Source: JBGCDD01 sp045105075 | GTDB lineage: Bacteria; Pseudomonadota; Alphaproteobacteria; Rhodobacterales; Rhodobacteraceae | DNA length: 14,369 nucleotides | Direction: 5' to 3' | Assembly: GCA_045105075.1 (NCBI GenBank) | Contig: JBGCDD010000260.1 | Coordinates: forward strand, 1-14,369 | Shown: in pieces, positions 7,326 through 14,369 of the stretch | Position numbering within the stretch: position 1 is the stretch's first letter | How the letters are laid out: every line of letters begins with the position of its first letter | The notes under the pieces: model-generated | Told to the model about the DNA's origin: nothing | The model's database searches: none | Seen by the model: the letters and a program-made list of their open reading frames with translations, nothing else | Translations under genes and position numbers: made by a program

Positions 7326-10300
7326 ATTCTCACCGTCCGCATCTTCCTCCAACCTAGTCATCAGTCTTTGCACGTCTTGTTTGGCCTCTAAGGCCGCGGC
7401 GTCCCGCACCGGTCCATACCCGCGGATGGCCATCGGAGCAGATAGAACGCGCAAACACAGTTTGGTGTTTTGAGGCGACGAAATTTGCTCTACCCGATCA
7501 AGAGTGGTTTCAAACCACGCCAAAAGATCGCGATGCAATCGCGCCTCAGCGTGATAGCCAAACGGATTCATTCGTCTGTGACGCAGGTACTTCATCTTTG
7601 CCAGAACCCGGAACACAGGCCTAATCCAGGCCCCAAACATGCGCTTTCTTGGCCTACCACGCGAATCGAGACCTTTGCCGAACCCACTGGGCGCAAGATG
7701 ATAGCGCAGCTGAAATCCATCTTCGAACTGTGAAGCCAGCTCTTCGGCAAATCGGTCGTCCAGATGCAGGCGTGCCACTTCGAACTCGTCCTTAAACGCC
7801 ATCAGGCGAAACAAGGAGTGCGCTGCGGATTTCACCAACGTGTCGCGGTATTCTGAGGGCATCGCGCGGGCAAACCTGTCCAATCTCTTGGCGTATTTTG
7901 CCCCGTAAGCCTGGTCTTGGTATGCGACCAAAAACGCTTGGTGGTGCGCAATCACCTGGTCGAGATTTTCTGGCTTTTTCACCTCAGGTGTAACGACATT
8001 TTCAATTTGGTCAGGCCTCGCGATGCAAGCGCGGCCAATTCTGAAGGCGTGCAGGTTTTGTGCCACAGCGACGCCGTTCAGACCAATCGCCTGTTCCATC
8101 GCGACCAATCCAACTGGCACCATACCCAATTGCCAAGCTGCGCCCAAAAGCACCACATTGGCAAAGACCTGATCGCCCAGCAGTTTTTCGGCCACTTCGG
8201 TTGCATCAAACGCGTGGGTGATATCGGCGCCGACAGCGGATTTGATCGCGGCTTCGCGTGCCTCAACCGCCAGATCTGCATCGCGGTGCAACACCAGATC
8301 GCCGGTTGGCATTTCGGCCCGGTTCAACACCACGCGGGTGCCGGCGCGGTAGTGCGCGCTGGCCTTGGGCGCCGAGGATACCACCACATCGCAGCCAATC
8401 ACCGCGTCAGCGGCACCGGGATCAATGCGCACCTGGTGGATCTGATCGGGCCTTTGCGCCAAACGGATATAGCTGAGCACGGTGCCGAATTTCTGTGCAA
8501 ATCCGGTGAAATCCAGCACGCTCGCACCTTTGCCTTCAAGGTGTGCGGCCATGGTGATCAGCGCGCCCACGGTCACCACGCCGGTGCCGCCAACGCCCGT
8601 GACCAACAGATCAAACGGCGTGTCCAGCGGCGCCAATTCTGGCAGCGGCAGGTCGGCGACAAGCGACGCATCCAGCCCTTTGGCCTCGGGTTTGCGCCGG
8701 GTGCCTTCAACCGTCACAAAGCTGGGGCAGAAGCCTTCAAGGCAGGAGAAATCCGTGTTGCAACTGCTTTGGTTGATACGACGTTTGCGCCCCAATGGCG
8801 TGTCTATGGGCTCCACGCTCAGGCAATTTGACGCCACCGAGCAGTCGCCGCAGCCTTCACAGACCAAATCGTTGATCACCGCGAATGTTTTGGCCTTGGG
8901 CAAGCTGCCCCGCTTGCGGCGACGGCGTTTTTCGGTGGCGCAGACCTGTTCATAGATCAACACCGAAACGCCCGGCACCTCGCGCAGCTCGCGTTGCACG
9001 TTGTCCAAGGCCACCCGGTCATCAAAGCTCGTGCCTTTGGGGAAATCGCGCGCGGTGAACTTGGTAATGTCATCGGACACCAGCGCAATCCGCGTCACCC
9101 CTTCGGCGCGCGCGGCCCAGGCAATGGCCTGCACCGAAACCGGCCCGTCCACCGGCTGTCCGCCGGTCATCGCCACCGCGTCGTTGAACAGGATTTTATA
9201 GGTGATGTTGGTGCCCGCCGCCACTGCTTGGCGGATCGCCAAAGACCCCGAGTGATACCAGGTGCCTTCGCCCAGATTTTGGAAAATATGCTTGTTGCCG
9301 TTGAACTTGCTGGCCGCCACCCAAGGCACGCCTTCCCCGCCCATTTGCGCATAACCGCCGGTGTCGCGGTCCATCCAGCTGGCCATCACATGACAGCCGA
9401 TGCCCGACGCCGCCACCGACCCATCGGGCACGCGGGTGCTGGTATTGTGGGGGCAGCCGGAACAGAAATAAGGCGTGCGGGTTGCGCCTTTGACATCGAC
9501 CAGCACGGGTGGCGCGATCAAAGCCCGGGCGCGCGCGGGCAGGCCAAGATCGGGGAAATGTGCATCAAGGCGCCGCGCAATCAAAGGCGCCAGCAAACGC
9601 GGTCCAAGCTCGCCGGTCCAGGGCACCAAAGGCGCGCCGTCGGGGTCGTATTTGCCCACCATGCGCTGCGGTTTGTCGCCGGGCCAGTCATAGAAATATT
9701 CCTTGAACTGGCTTTCAATAATGCCGCGCTTTTCCTCGATCACCATCACTTCGGCCTTGCCGCGCACAAAACCCAACGCGTTGCGGCGCGCCAGGGGCCA
9801 CACCATGCCCACCTTGTAAATGTCGATCCCGTGGGTGGTGCAGGCGGCCTCGTCCAGACCCAAAAGCCGCAGCGCCTCCATCAGATCCAAATGCGCCTTG
9901 CCGGTGCTGACAAATCCAAACCGCGCGCGCGGCAACTCGTAAATCGCGCGGTCAATCGGGTTGGCTTCGGCAAAAGCACGCACGGCCTCCAGTTTGTGGC
10001 CCATACGCACTTCGATCTCGGGGCTGGGCAGGTCCGAGCGGCGCACATGCAGCCGGCCAATCGGCGCGGTATAATCGGGCCGCGCGAAATCGCGATCTGC
10101 GCGCAGCTCGACCGAGGCGCCGGATTCCACCGTTTCGCTGATCGCCTTGAAACCCACCCAGGTGCCCGAAAACCGGCTGAGCGCCAGGCCGTATTCCCCG
10201 TATTCGAGGTATTCCGCAACCGAGGCCGGGTTCAGCGTCGGCATGAACCATGTCATGAATGCCACGTCGGATTGGTGCGGCATGGAACTGGACACACAGC

Positions 10301-10760
10301 CATGATCATCGCCCGCCACCACCAACACGCCGCCCAAAGGCGCGCTGCCATAGGCGTTGCCGTGGCGCAGCGCATCGCCCGACCGATCGACGCCGGGGCC
10401 TTTGCCATACCACATGGAAAACACGCCCGAGACCTCGCAATTGGGATCCAGACTGGCCTGTTGCGCGCCCAAAACCGCCGTGGCGCCCAGATCTTCGTTG
10501 ACCGCGGGCAGAAACGTGACACGCGCCGCCTCCATCTGGTCGCGCGCGCGCCACAGCTCCAGGTCCAAGCCGCCCAAAGGCGAGCCGCGATAGCCCGACA
10601 CAAAACCCGCCGTGTAGCGCCCCGCCGCACGATCCCGACGCGCCTGATCCAGCATGATCCGCGCCAGCGCTTGGGTGCCGGTCAGAAACACGCGCCCCTG
10701 GGTCAGATCATAACGGTCGCTCAGCTGATAACTGCGCAGATTGGGGATGTGCTGTGTCAT
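7275..10760 (-). CDS. Indolepyruvate ferredoxin oxidoreductase, fused alpha-beta chain
   Basis: Oxidative decarboxylation of aryl pyruvates (indole-, phenyl- or hydroxyphenylpyruvate) to aryl-acetyl-CoA with ferredoxin as acceptor; cytosolic, in aromatic amino acid breakdown. The 1161-aa chain joins what archaea split into IorA and IorB. Residues ~20-410 hold the pyrimidine-type domain (GFVSGYRGSPLGGLD). Residues ~430-600 form the thiamine diphosphate domain, with CSGC at 433-436, GEGTWYHSG (497-505) and NDAVAMTGGQ (526-535). A cysteine cluster follows (634, 637, 640, 646, 667, 673, 678), fit for iron-sulfur binding. The gamma-type domain starts at GVGGTGVVTVG (722-732), and a long C-terminal region completes the chain. 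I start at 10760 because AGGAG precedes it and family sequence begins there; the open frame continues to 10946 through the promoter region. The final residues GALPPAPAAPPPGYL come from the dispersed repeat. The substrate assignment follows the family. Confidence 0.92.
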   Translation of the reverse strand: MTQHIPNLRSYQLSDRYDLTQGRVFLTGTQALARIMLDQARRDRAAGRYTAGFVSGYRGSPLGGLDLELWRARDQMEAARVTFLPAVNEDLGATAVLGAQQASLDPNCEVSGVFSMWYGKGPGVDRSGDALRHGNAYGSAPLGGVLVVAGDDHGCVSSSMPHQSDVAFMTWFMPTLNPASVAEYLEYGEYGLALSRFSGTWVGFKAISETVESGASVELRADRDFARPDYTAPIGRLHVRRSDLPSPEIEVRMGHKLEAVRAFAEANPIDRAIYELPRARFGFVSTGKAHLDLMEALRLLGLDEAACTTHGIDIYKVGMVWPLARRNALGFVRGKAEVMVIEEKRGIIESQFKEYFYDWPGDKPQRMVGKYDPDGAPLVPWTGELGPRLLAPLIARRLDAHFPDLGLPARARALIAPPVLVDVKGATRTPYFCSGCPHNTSTRVPDGSVAASGIGCHVMASWMDRDTGGYAQMGGEGVPWVAASKFNGNKHIFQNLGEGTWYHSGSLAIRQAVAAGTNITYKILFNDAVAMTGGQPVDGPVSVQAIAWAARAEGVTRIALVSDDITKFTARDFPKGTSFDDRVALDNVQRELREVPGVSVLIYEQVCATEKRRRRKRGSLPKAKTFAVINDLVCEGCGDCSVASNCLSVEPIDTPLGRKRRINQSSCNTDFSCLEGFCPSFVTVEGTRRKPEAKGLDASLVADLPLPELAPLDTPFDLLVTGVGGTGVVTVGALITMAAHLEGKGASVLDFTGFAQKFGTVLSYIRLAQRPDQIHQVRIDPGAADAVIGCDVVVSSAPKASAHYRAGTRVVLNRAEMPTGDLVLHRDADLAVEAREAAIKSAVGADITHAFDATEVAEKLLGDQVFANVVLLGAAWQLGMVPVGLVAMEQAIGLNGVAVAQNLHAFRIGRACIARPDQIENVVTPEVKKPENLDQVIAHHQAFLVAYQDQAYGAKYAKRLDRFARAMPSEYRDTLVKSAAHSLFRLMAFKDEFEVARLHLDDRFAEELASQFEDGFQLRYHLAPSGFGKGLDSRGRPRKRMFGAWIRPVFRVLAKMKYLRHRRMNPFGYHAEARLHRDLLAWFETTLDRVEQISSPQNTKLCLRVLSAPMAIRGYGPVRDAAALEAKQDVQRLMTRLEEDADGENLGALPPAPAAPPPGYL

Positions 10761-10765
10761 GGGCG

Positions 10766-10770
10766 CTCCT
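10766..10770 (-). promoter_or_regulatory. Ribosome binding site that fixes the oxidoreductase start
   Basis: Read on the minus strand, AGGAG lies 5 bp before the ATG at 10760-10758. It decides against the 62-residue upstream extension of the open frame. Confidence 0.7.
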
Positions 10771-10781
10771 GTTTGGAACAG
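10769..10781. promoter_or_regulatory. Inverted repeat overlapping the oxidoreductase ribosome binding site
   Basis: CTGTT (10769-10773), TGG, AACAG (10777-10781) is a perfect 5-bp inverted repeat overlapping the first bases of the AGGAG site on the minus strand. In RNA it could form a small hairpin; in DNA it could be a protein site. It is short enough to arise by chance. Confidence 0.3.
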
Positions 10782-10807
10782 CTTACCCGAGAACCCGTGG
10801 ATTTTAG

Positions 10808-10823
10808 TTTCAGATTTCCGAAA
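10808..10823. promoter_or_regulatory. Candidate Lrp/AsnC operator in the divergent promoter region
   Basis: A 16-bp near-palindrome, TTTCaGAttTCcGAAA (6 of 8 base pairs match), is embedded in AT-rich DNA that is unlike the GC-rich surroundings. It sits just upstream of the TATAAT box at 10830 and between two divergent genes, one of which encodes an Lrp/AsnC-type regulator. These proteins often bind such AT-rich dyads and control both themselves and the divergent gene. Confidence 0.45.
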
Positions 10824-10829
10824 ATTTGC

Positions 10830-10835
10830 TATAAT
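10830..10835 (+). promoter_or_regulatory. -10 box of the Lrp/AsnC-type gene
   Basis: A perfect TATAAT lies 51 bp before the ATG at 10887. The best 17-bp-spaced -35 candidate, GTTTCA (10807-10812), matches only 3 of 6 positions, so the promoter may depend on an activator. On the other strand TATATT (10843-10848, read on minus) could serve the oxidoreductase gene, with less support. Confidence 0.5.
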
Positions 10836-10886
10836 GGTGACAAATATATTCGCCAAAGATCCAGAAAACGAAAGAATGACCCAAGC

Positions 10887-11345
10887 ATGCCCGCAAGCCC
10901 GCAAGACCAAGCCATATTGCTCGAACTGCAACGCGATTCCCGTCAATCCAATGCCGATCTGGCCGCGCGCCTTGGGCTATCAGCCTCGGCCTTGTGGCGG
11001 CGCATTCGCGCCCTCGAGGACGCGGGCGTGATTTCCGGCTATGGCGCCAAGGTCGATCCCGCGCGCATGGGGCTAGGGTTTCGCGCGATTGTCCACGTGC
11101 ATCTGACCCGCCACGACCGCGACCAACTGGCGGCGTTCCTGCGCGTTATTGCCCACTGCCCACAGGTGCAGGATTGCTACGCCACAACCGGGCAGGCCGA
11201 TTACCACCTGCATGTGCTGTGCGCCGATCTGGACGCCTACAATCACTTTCTGGAAGAGGTGCTGTTTGCGAGTCCTGCGGTGGCCAGTGCGCAAACCAAT
11301 GTTGTGCTGCGTGCCATCAAAACCGGCGCCCCGATTGGTGGTTAA
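10887..11345 (+). CDS. Lrp/AsnC-family transcriptional regulator
   Basis: This 152-aa protein has the size and two-domain form of the feast/famine regulators. Residues ~5-55 are the winged helix-turn-helix (DQAILLELQRDSRQSNADLAARLGLSASALWRRIRALE in three helices, then DAGVISGYGAKVDP). Residues ~65-145 are the effector-binding ligand domain, with VIAHCPQVQDCYATTGQADYHLHVL in the usual place of the amino-acid-sensing loop. The ATG at 10887 is the first canonical start in the frame for a long way upstream that fits the domain; the open frame continues far upstream only as an antisense shadow of the oxidoreductase. The ribosome site is weak (GAAAG about 12 bp upstream). It is divergent from the aryl-pyruvate oxidoreductase and probably regulates it in response to an amino acid, along with itself. 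The effector is not readable from sequence. Confidence 0.92.
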   Translation: MPASPQDQAILLELQRDSRQSNADLAARLGLSASALWRRIRALEDAGVISGYGAKVDPARMGLGFRAIVHVHLTRHDRDQLAAFLRVIAHCPQVQDCYATTGQADYHLHVLCADLDAYNHFLEEVLFASPAVASAQTNVVLRAIKTGAPIGG

Positions 11346-11357
11346 AACGGCGAGCGG

Positions 11358-11744
11358 CTAAAGCGCCGCGCCCGCCCAGATCCAGACCATGCCCACATAG
11401 GTCAGCTGATGCAGCGCCTGATCAAAGCCCGCCGCGCGCCAGAACCCGGCCTGGGTCGGGGTGTAGCCGCGAAACTCAGAATAGCGCGCCTTGGCCCAAT
11501 CGATGTTGAAATGCACGATCCATTCGCCCACGACCAACACCACCATCATCACCGGCGTGGTGCCCATGATCCCCAGCACAAGTGCGGAAAAAACGGAATG
11601 GACACCCGCGTGCTGGGCGCGCCCCATATGCCAATACTCGCCCCGACCGGACAACATCCGGGGCGTCTGCAGGAAGTAATCTGCAAACATATGCTTGATC
11701 TGCAACAGGCAGAGCAGGATCAAAACGGTACTGACAGTGTCCAA
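11358..11744 (-). CDS. DUF3307-like small integral membrane protein
   Basis: This 128-aa protein is probably in the inner membrane. An N-terminal hydrophobic segment, VSTVLILLCLLQIKHMFADYFLQT, contains the HxxxDxxLQ-like pattern typical of DUF3307. A long central hydrophobic stretch (about residues 48-80) ends in VGEWIVHFNIDWAK, a second conserved His/Asp region, and a C-terminal segment LTYVGMVWIWAGAAL follows. His, Asp and Gln inside membrane segments suggest a metal or proton site, but no function is established for the family. The start is TTG at 11744-11742, supported by GGAG 9 bp upstream; no in-frame ATG precedes it. It converges with the Lrp-type gene (12-bp gap) and diverges from the ABC-like gene, but nothing in the sequence ties it functionally to either. 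Confidence 0.75.
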   Translation of the reverse strand: MDTVSTVLILLCLLQIKHMFADYFLQTPRMLSGRGEYWHMGRAQHAGVHSVFSALVLGIMGTTPVMMVVLVVGEWIVHFNIDWAKARYSEFRGYTPTQAGFWRAAGFDQALHQLTYVGMVWIWAGAAL

Positions 11745-11753
11745 CAGAGCAAT

Positions 11754-11757
11754 CTCC
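11754..11757 (-). promoter_or_regulatory. Ribosome binding site supporting the TTG start of the DUF3307-like gene
   Basis: GGAG read on the minus strand lies 9 bp before the TTG start at 11744. The nearest upstream ATG on that strand is out of frame. Confidence 0.45.
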
Positions 11758-11829
11758 GGAAGGGCGGCTTGACCATTAACTTAGGGCGAACCGGGGCGCG
11801 CTGCAATCATAGCAATGCAGGATTACCAA

Positions 11830-11859
11830 TTGCCTGTTCGCCCTGTGGCTTGCTAGATT
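11830..11859 (+). promoter_or_regulatory. Possible promoter of the ABC-like gene
   Basis: TTGCCT (11830-11835) and TAGATT (11854-11859) each match 4 of 6 consensus positions with an 18-bp spacer. A start of transcription near 11866 would leave a very short or absent leader ahead of the coding frame that opens after the TAG at 11854-11856. Confidence 0.3.
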
Positions 11860-11886
11860 GCTCAAAGCGGCGCTGTCACACCCAAA

Positions 11887-14369
11887 CTGTTTGATCGGAT
11901 CACCACCATAGAACGCTCTCTTTTCGGGTTTATCTGGAAGTACTCCAAACGGGATCAGCTGATCTTGCTGCTGGTGACAACCACACTGTTCCCTTTGTTG
12001 TATCTGACGCTGGAATTGCCCAAACGCATCATCAACGATGCCATCGGCGCGCAAAGTTCGGTGGTCGACTTCTACGGTTTCCAGTTTGATCAGGTGACAT
12101 TCCTTGGCGTGCTGTGTGGCGCGTTCCTGCTGGCTGTGCTGTGTCACGGGCTGGTCAAGATGCGCATCAACACGATGAAGGGCGTGCTGGCCGAACGCAT
12201 GCTGCGCCGGTTTCGCTACATCCTGATCGCACGCATCCTGCGCTTTCCACAGCCTTATTTCGAACGGGTCAGCCAGGGCGAACTGGTCAGCATGGTCACC
12301 GCCGAAAGCGAGCCGATGGGCGGTTTGATGGGCGATGCGATCAGCCAGCCGGTGCTGCAGGCCGGGCAAATGCTGACGATTCTGACGTTTCTGTTCCTGC
12401 AAAGCTTCTGGTTTGGTCTGGCCGCCTGCGCGCTGATCCCGCTGCAGGCCTGGCTGATCCCGAAACTGCAACGCCAGATCAACCTGCTGAACAAAAAGCG
12501 CATCCAGGAGGTGCGCGTGCTGGCCGCTGACATCGGCGAAAGCGCTGCGGGGGCCAGCGCGCTGCGCGCCAATGGCGGCTGGCGCTACCGGATGGCGCGC
12601 ATCACCAATCAGCTTGGCCGGTTGTTCGAAATCCGCTTTGAGATCTACCAGAAAAAGTTCTTCATGAAGTTCCTCAACAACTTCATTTCGCAACTCACAC
12701 CGTTTTTCTTCTTTTCCATTGGCGGCTATCTGGTGTTGCAAGGCTCTGTTTCGCTGGGCGCGCTGGTCGCCGCCTTGGCCGCCTACAAGGACCTGTCGAG
12801 CCCGTGGAAAGAACTGCTGGCCTATTACAATCAGACCCAGGACATGTCGCTGCGCTGGGAGATCATAACCGAACGTTTTGCGCCCACTGGCATGCTGGAT
12901 GAAACCCTGTTTGATGGCGTCCCGGACGAGCTGCCGCGCCTCAGCGGAGATATCACGCTGGATCATGTCACCGTACGCGACGCCGATGGCAACGCCGTGC
13001 TCGAGGACCTGACCGCCACGTTCCCCGCAGGCGGCGTGATCGCCATTGCCGCCCCCTCTGAGGAAGACCGCCGCGCGTTGGGCGATGTTCTCACGCGCGA
13101 GGTGATCCCGGCCTCGGGCACGCTCAAAATCGGGGATCAGGACATGAAAACCCTGCACCAAGGGGTGGTGGCCGCGCGCATCGGCCACGCTTCGTCGCGC
13201 CCGGCGATGTTTCAGGGCACGTTCGGCGACAATGTGATGATGCCGATCCTGCGCCGCCCCATGGGCACCAGCGACAACCCGGCCTTTTTCGCCGAATCCC
13301 AACGCGCCGGAAACAGCCCCGATCCGTTCAACACCGAGTGGCTTGATCCCACCCTTGCGGGCTTTGAAACCCCCGAGGATCTGCGCGATTGGTGGCTCAA
13401 GATGATCGATGGGATGGGCAGCGGCACCGCCCTGTTCCGGCGCGGCATGGAGCAACGTTTCAACGCCGAAGACCACCCCGATCTGGCCGCCAAACTGGTC
13501 GCCCTGCGCCCCAAAGTGCAACAGGCAATCCGTGATGCGGGCCTGCGCAAACACGCCTATTTCTTCAAACCCGACCTCTACAACCACGCGCTGCCAGTGG
13601 CCGAAAACCTGCTGTTCGCCAGCCCGCGCGTGCCCATCACCCAAGAGCTTTTGGCCGAACAGACCGATTTTATGACCAAGCTGCGCGCGCTCGGGCTCGA
13701 CAAGGATCTGGTGCTGCTGACCCAGGATGTGATCGACATGCTGCGCCAGATCTTTGGGCTGGACGGCACCGATCACCCGCTGTTTCGCAAGCTGGGCCTG
13801 GACGTGGCCACCTATGAAACCGCCGTCGCATTGGTGGAAAAAACCCGCACAAACGGGGCCAAGCCGCTGGAACCCGATGACATGGTGTCACTGCTGACTG
13901 TGCCGTTCCGCATCTCGGCCGAACAGATCGGCCCGGCCTTTTCCGACGACATCAAAACCCGCATTCTGGACCTGCGCCAAAGCCATTCGACCGAGCTGCT
14001 GAATTCGCTGGGCGATGTGTTTGCGCCGCTGGACGACAAGGCGTTCACCCCCGGTCTCAGCGTCGTTGAAAACGCGATCTTCGGCAAAATCTCGGGCGTG
14101 GCCGGGGGCAAGGCAGATGACTTGCGCAAACTGGTCGCCGACGTGCTGATCGAAGGCGGCGCGCAAACCGGCGTGGTACAGCTGATCTATGATCTGCCGC
14201 TCACGCTGAACGGCGCCAATCTGCCCGCGCTTTTTGCCGAACCCCTGTCGTTCAGCCGCGCCACGATCAAACGCCCCGACGTGCTGATCCTGGATCAGGC
14301 ACTGTCCAGCTACGACATGGACACACAGGTCTCGGTGCACAAAAACCTGCGCGCGCTGATGCCCGACAC
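11887..14369 (+). CDS. ABC-exporter-like protein with degenerate nucleotide-binding domain and large insertion (3' end beyond the window)
   Basis: The frame is open from the TAG at 11854 to the window end, over 820 codons, while a usual half-transporter has about 600. The first ~345 residues form an exporter-type transmembrane domain: hydrophobic segments near 11956-12020, 12091-12150, 12361-12450 and 12676-12780, plus conserved LPKRIINDAIG and RINTMKGVLAERMLRRFR. The nucleotide-binding part starts near 12952 (GDITLDHVTV). Walker A reads APSEEDRR (13051-13074), without the glycines or Lys-Ser/Thr. The Q-loop Gln is Ser (13195). LSGGQ is LPALF (14221-14235). Walker B keeps VLILD but the catalytic Glu is Gln (14296). 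About 270 residues are inserted between Q-loop and signature. ATP hydrolysis looks unlikely; substrate unknown. The start is uncertain: there is no ATG/GTG/TTG before 11965, which lies in the first membrane segment. I mark CTG 11887; ATT 11857, GTC 11875 or ATA 11908 are alternatives. Confidence 0.8.
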   Translation, partial: MFDRITTIERSLFGFIWKYSKRDQLILLLVTTTLFPLLYLTLELPKRIINDAIGAQSSVVDFYGFQFDQVTFLGVLCGAFLLAVLCHGLVKMRINTMKGVLAERMLRRFRYILIARILRFPQPYFERVSQGELVSMVTAESEPMGGLMGDAISQPVLQAGQMLTILTFLFLQSFWFGLAACALIPLQAWLIPKLQRQINLLNKKRIQEVRVLAADIGESAAGASALRANGGWRYRMARITNQLGRLFEIRFEIYQKKFFMKFLNNFISQLTPFFFFSIGGYLVLQGSVSLGALVAALAAYKDLSSPWKELLAYYNQTQDMSLRWEIITERFAPTGMLDETLFDGVPDELPRLSGDITLDHVTVRDADGNAVLEDLTATFPAGGVIAIAAPSEEDRRALGDVLTREVIPASGTLKIGDQDMKTLHQGVVAARIGHASSRPAMFQGTFGDNVMMPILRRPMGTSDNPAFFAESQRAGNSPDPFNTEWLDPTLAGFETPEDLRDWWLKMIDGMGSGTALFRRGMEQRFNAEDHPDLAAKLVALRPKVQQAIRDAGLRKHAYFFKPDLYNHALPVAENLLFASPRVPITQELLAEQTDFMTKLRALGLDKDLVLLTQDVIDMLRQIFGLDGTDHPLFRKLGLDVATYETAVALVEKTRTNGAKPLEPDDMVSLLTVPFRISAEQIGPAFSDDIKTRILDLRQSHSTELLNSLGDVFAPLDDKAFTPGLSVVENAIFGKISGVAGGKADDLRKLVADVLIEGGAQTGVVQLIYDLPLTLNGANLPALFAEPLSFSRATIKRPDVLILDQALSSYDMDTQVSVHKNLRALMPD

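Noticed and set aside
8994..10886. Upstream ~630 codons of the plus-strand frame that ends in the Lrp-type regulator
   Set aside because: This part is antisense to the oxidoreductase, which has clear thiamine, iron-sulfur and gamma-domain motifs. Only the last 152 codons are a real protein.
10761..10946. 62-residue N-terminal extension of the oxidoreductase
   Set aside because: It crosses the AT-rich divergent promoter region and the start of the Lrp-type gene. The ATG at 10760 has an AGGAG site and starts family-like sequence.
11354..11369. Hairpin GCGGC/GCCGC between the convergent Lrp-type and DUF3307-like genes as a terminator
   Set aside because: The stem is 5 bp and no T run follows on either strand.
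11854..11856. Amber TAG before the ABC-like frame as a recoded codon
   Set aside because: The ATG at 11815 has no ribosome site and the short peptide before the TAG has no protein character, so chance is the simplest explanation. It is kept only as an alternative within the start-codon finding.
11776..13776. 666-codon open frame on the minus strand, opposite the ABC-like gene
   Set aside because: Its translation is rich in His, Gln, Arg and Gly without any domain pattern, typical of the antisense of GC-rich codons. The plus strand shows membrane segments and ABC scaffold motifs.

Overview
The window looks like a chromosomal segment of a GC-rich alphaproteobacterium, most likely a Rhodobacterales/Roseobacter-type organism. 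The reasons are the GC-rich coding style, a fused single-chain indolepyruvate ferredoxin oxidoreductase, a dimethylglycine-dehydrogenase-like/MttB-like operon, and a dispersed intergenic GC-hairpin repeat of a kind I associate with that order. The taxonomic call is inference; no rRNA or other phylogenetic marker is present. I see no tRNA, rRNA, CRISPR array, insertion sequence or prophage gene.

Left part (1-2340): the 3' end of an acetate kinase gene (ackA), then a tightly spaced pair on the plus strand, a glutathione S-transferase-like protein and a thiolase, closed by a weak terminator-like hairpin. Next comes a noncoding stretch of about 250 bp holding copy 1 of the dispersed hairpin repeat and a conspicuous inverted repeat (arms TAGACA/TGTCTA) upstream of the following operon.

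Middle (2548-7190): a three-gene plus-strand operon. It encodes an 800-aa covalent-flavin-type dehydrogenase fused to a GcvT-like folate domain (dimethylglycine/sarcosine dehydrogenase family), an MttB-family methyltransferase without a pyrrolysine codon (ATGA overlap), and a TetR-type regulator (4-bp gap). A textbook rho-independent terminator ends it. The set looks like a catabolic unit for an N-methylated amine or betaine whose methyl groups enter the tetrahydrofolate pool; the substrate cannot be read from the sequence. No corrinoid protein gene is visible in the window.

Next (7262-11345): a fused indolepyruvate ferredoxin oxidoreductase on the minus strand, whose last 16 codons lie inside copy 2 of the dispersed repeat, is divergent from an Lrp/AsnC-family regulator. 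Their 126-bp shared region carries a perfect TATAAT box and a near-palindrome that may be the regulator's operator. The pair fits amino-acid-responsive control of aromatic 2-oxoacid breakdown.

Right part (11358-14369): a small DUF3307-like membrane protein (minus strand, TTG start) is divergent from a large ABC-exporter-like gene that runs off the window. This last gene is the most unusual object here. Its transmembrane half looks intact, but every ATP-binding or hydrolysis motif in its nucleotide-binding domain is degenerate (Walker A, Q-loop, LSGGQ, and the Walker B glutamate, which is Gln). About 270 residues are inserted in the middle of that domain, and no ATG/GTG/TTG start exists before the first membrane segment.
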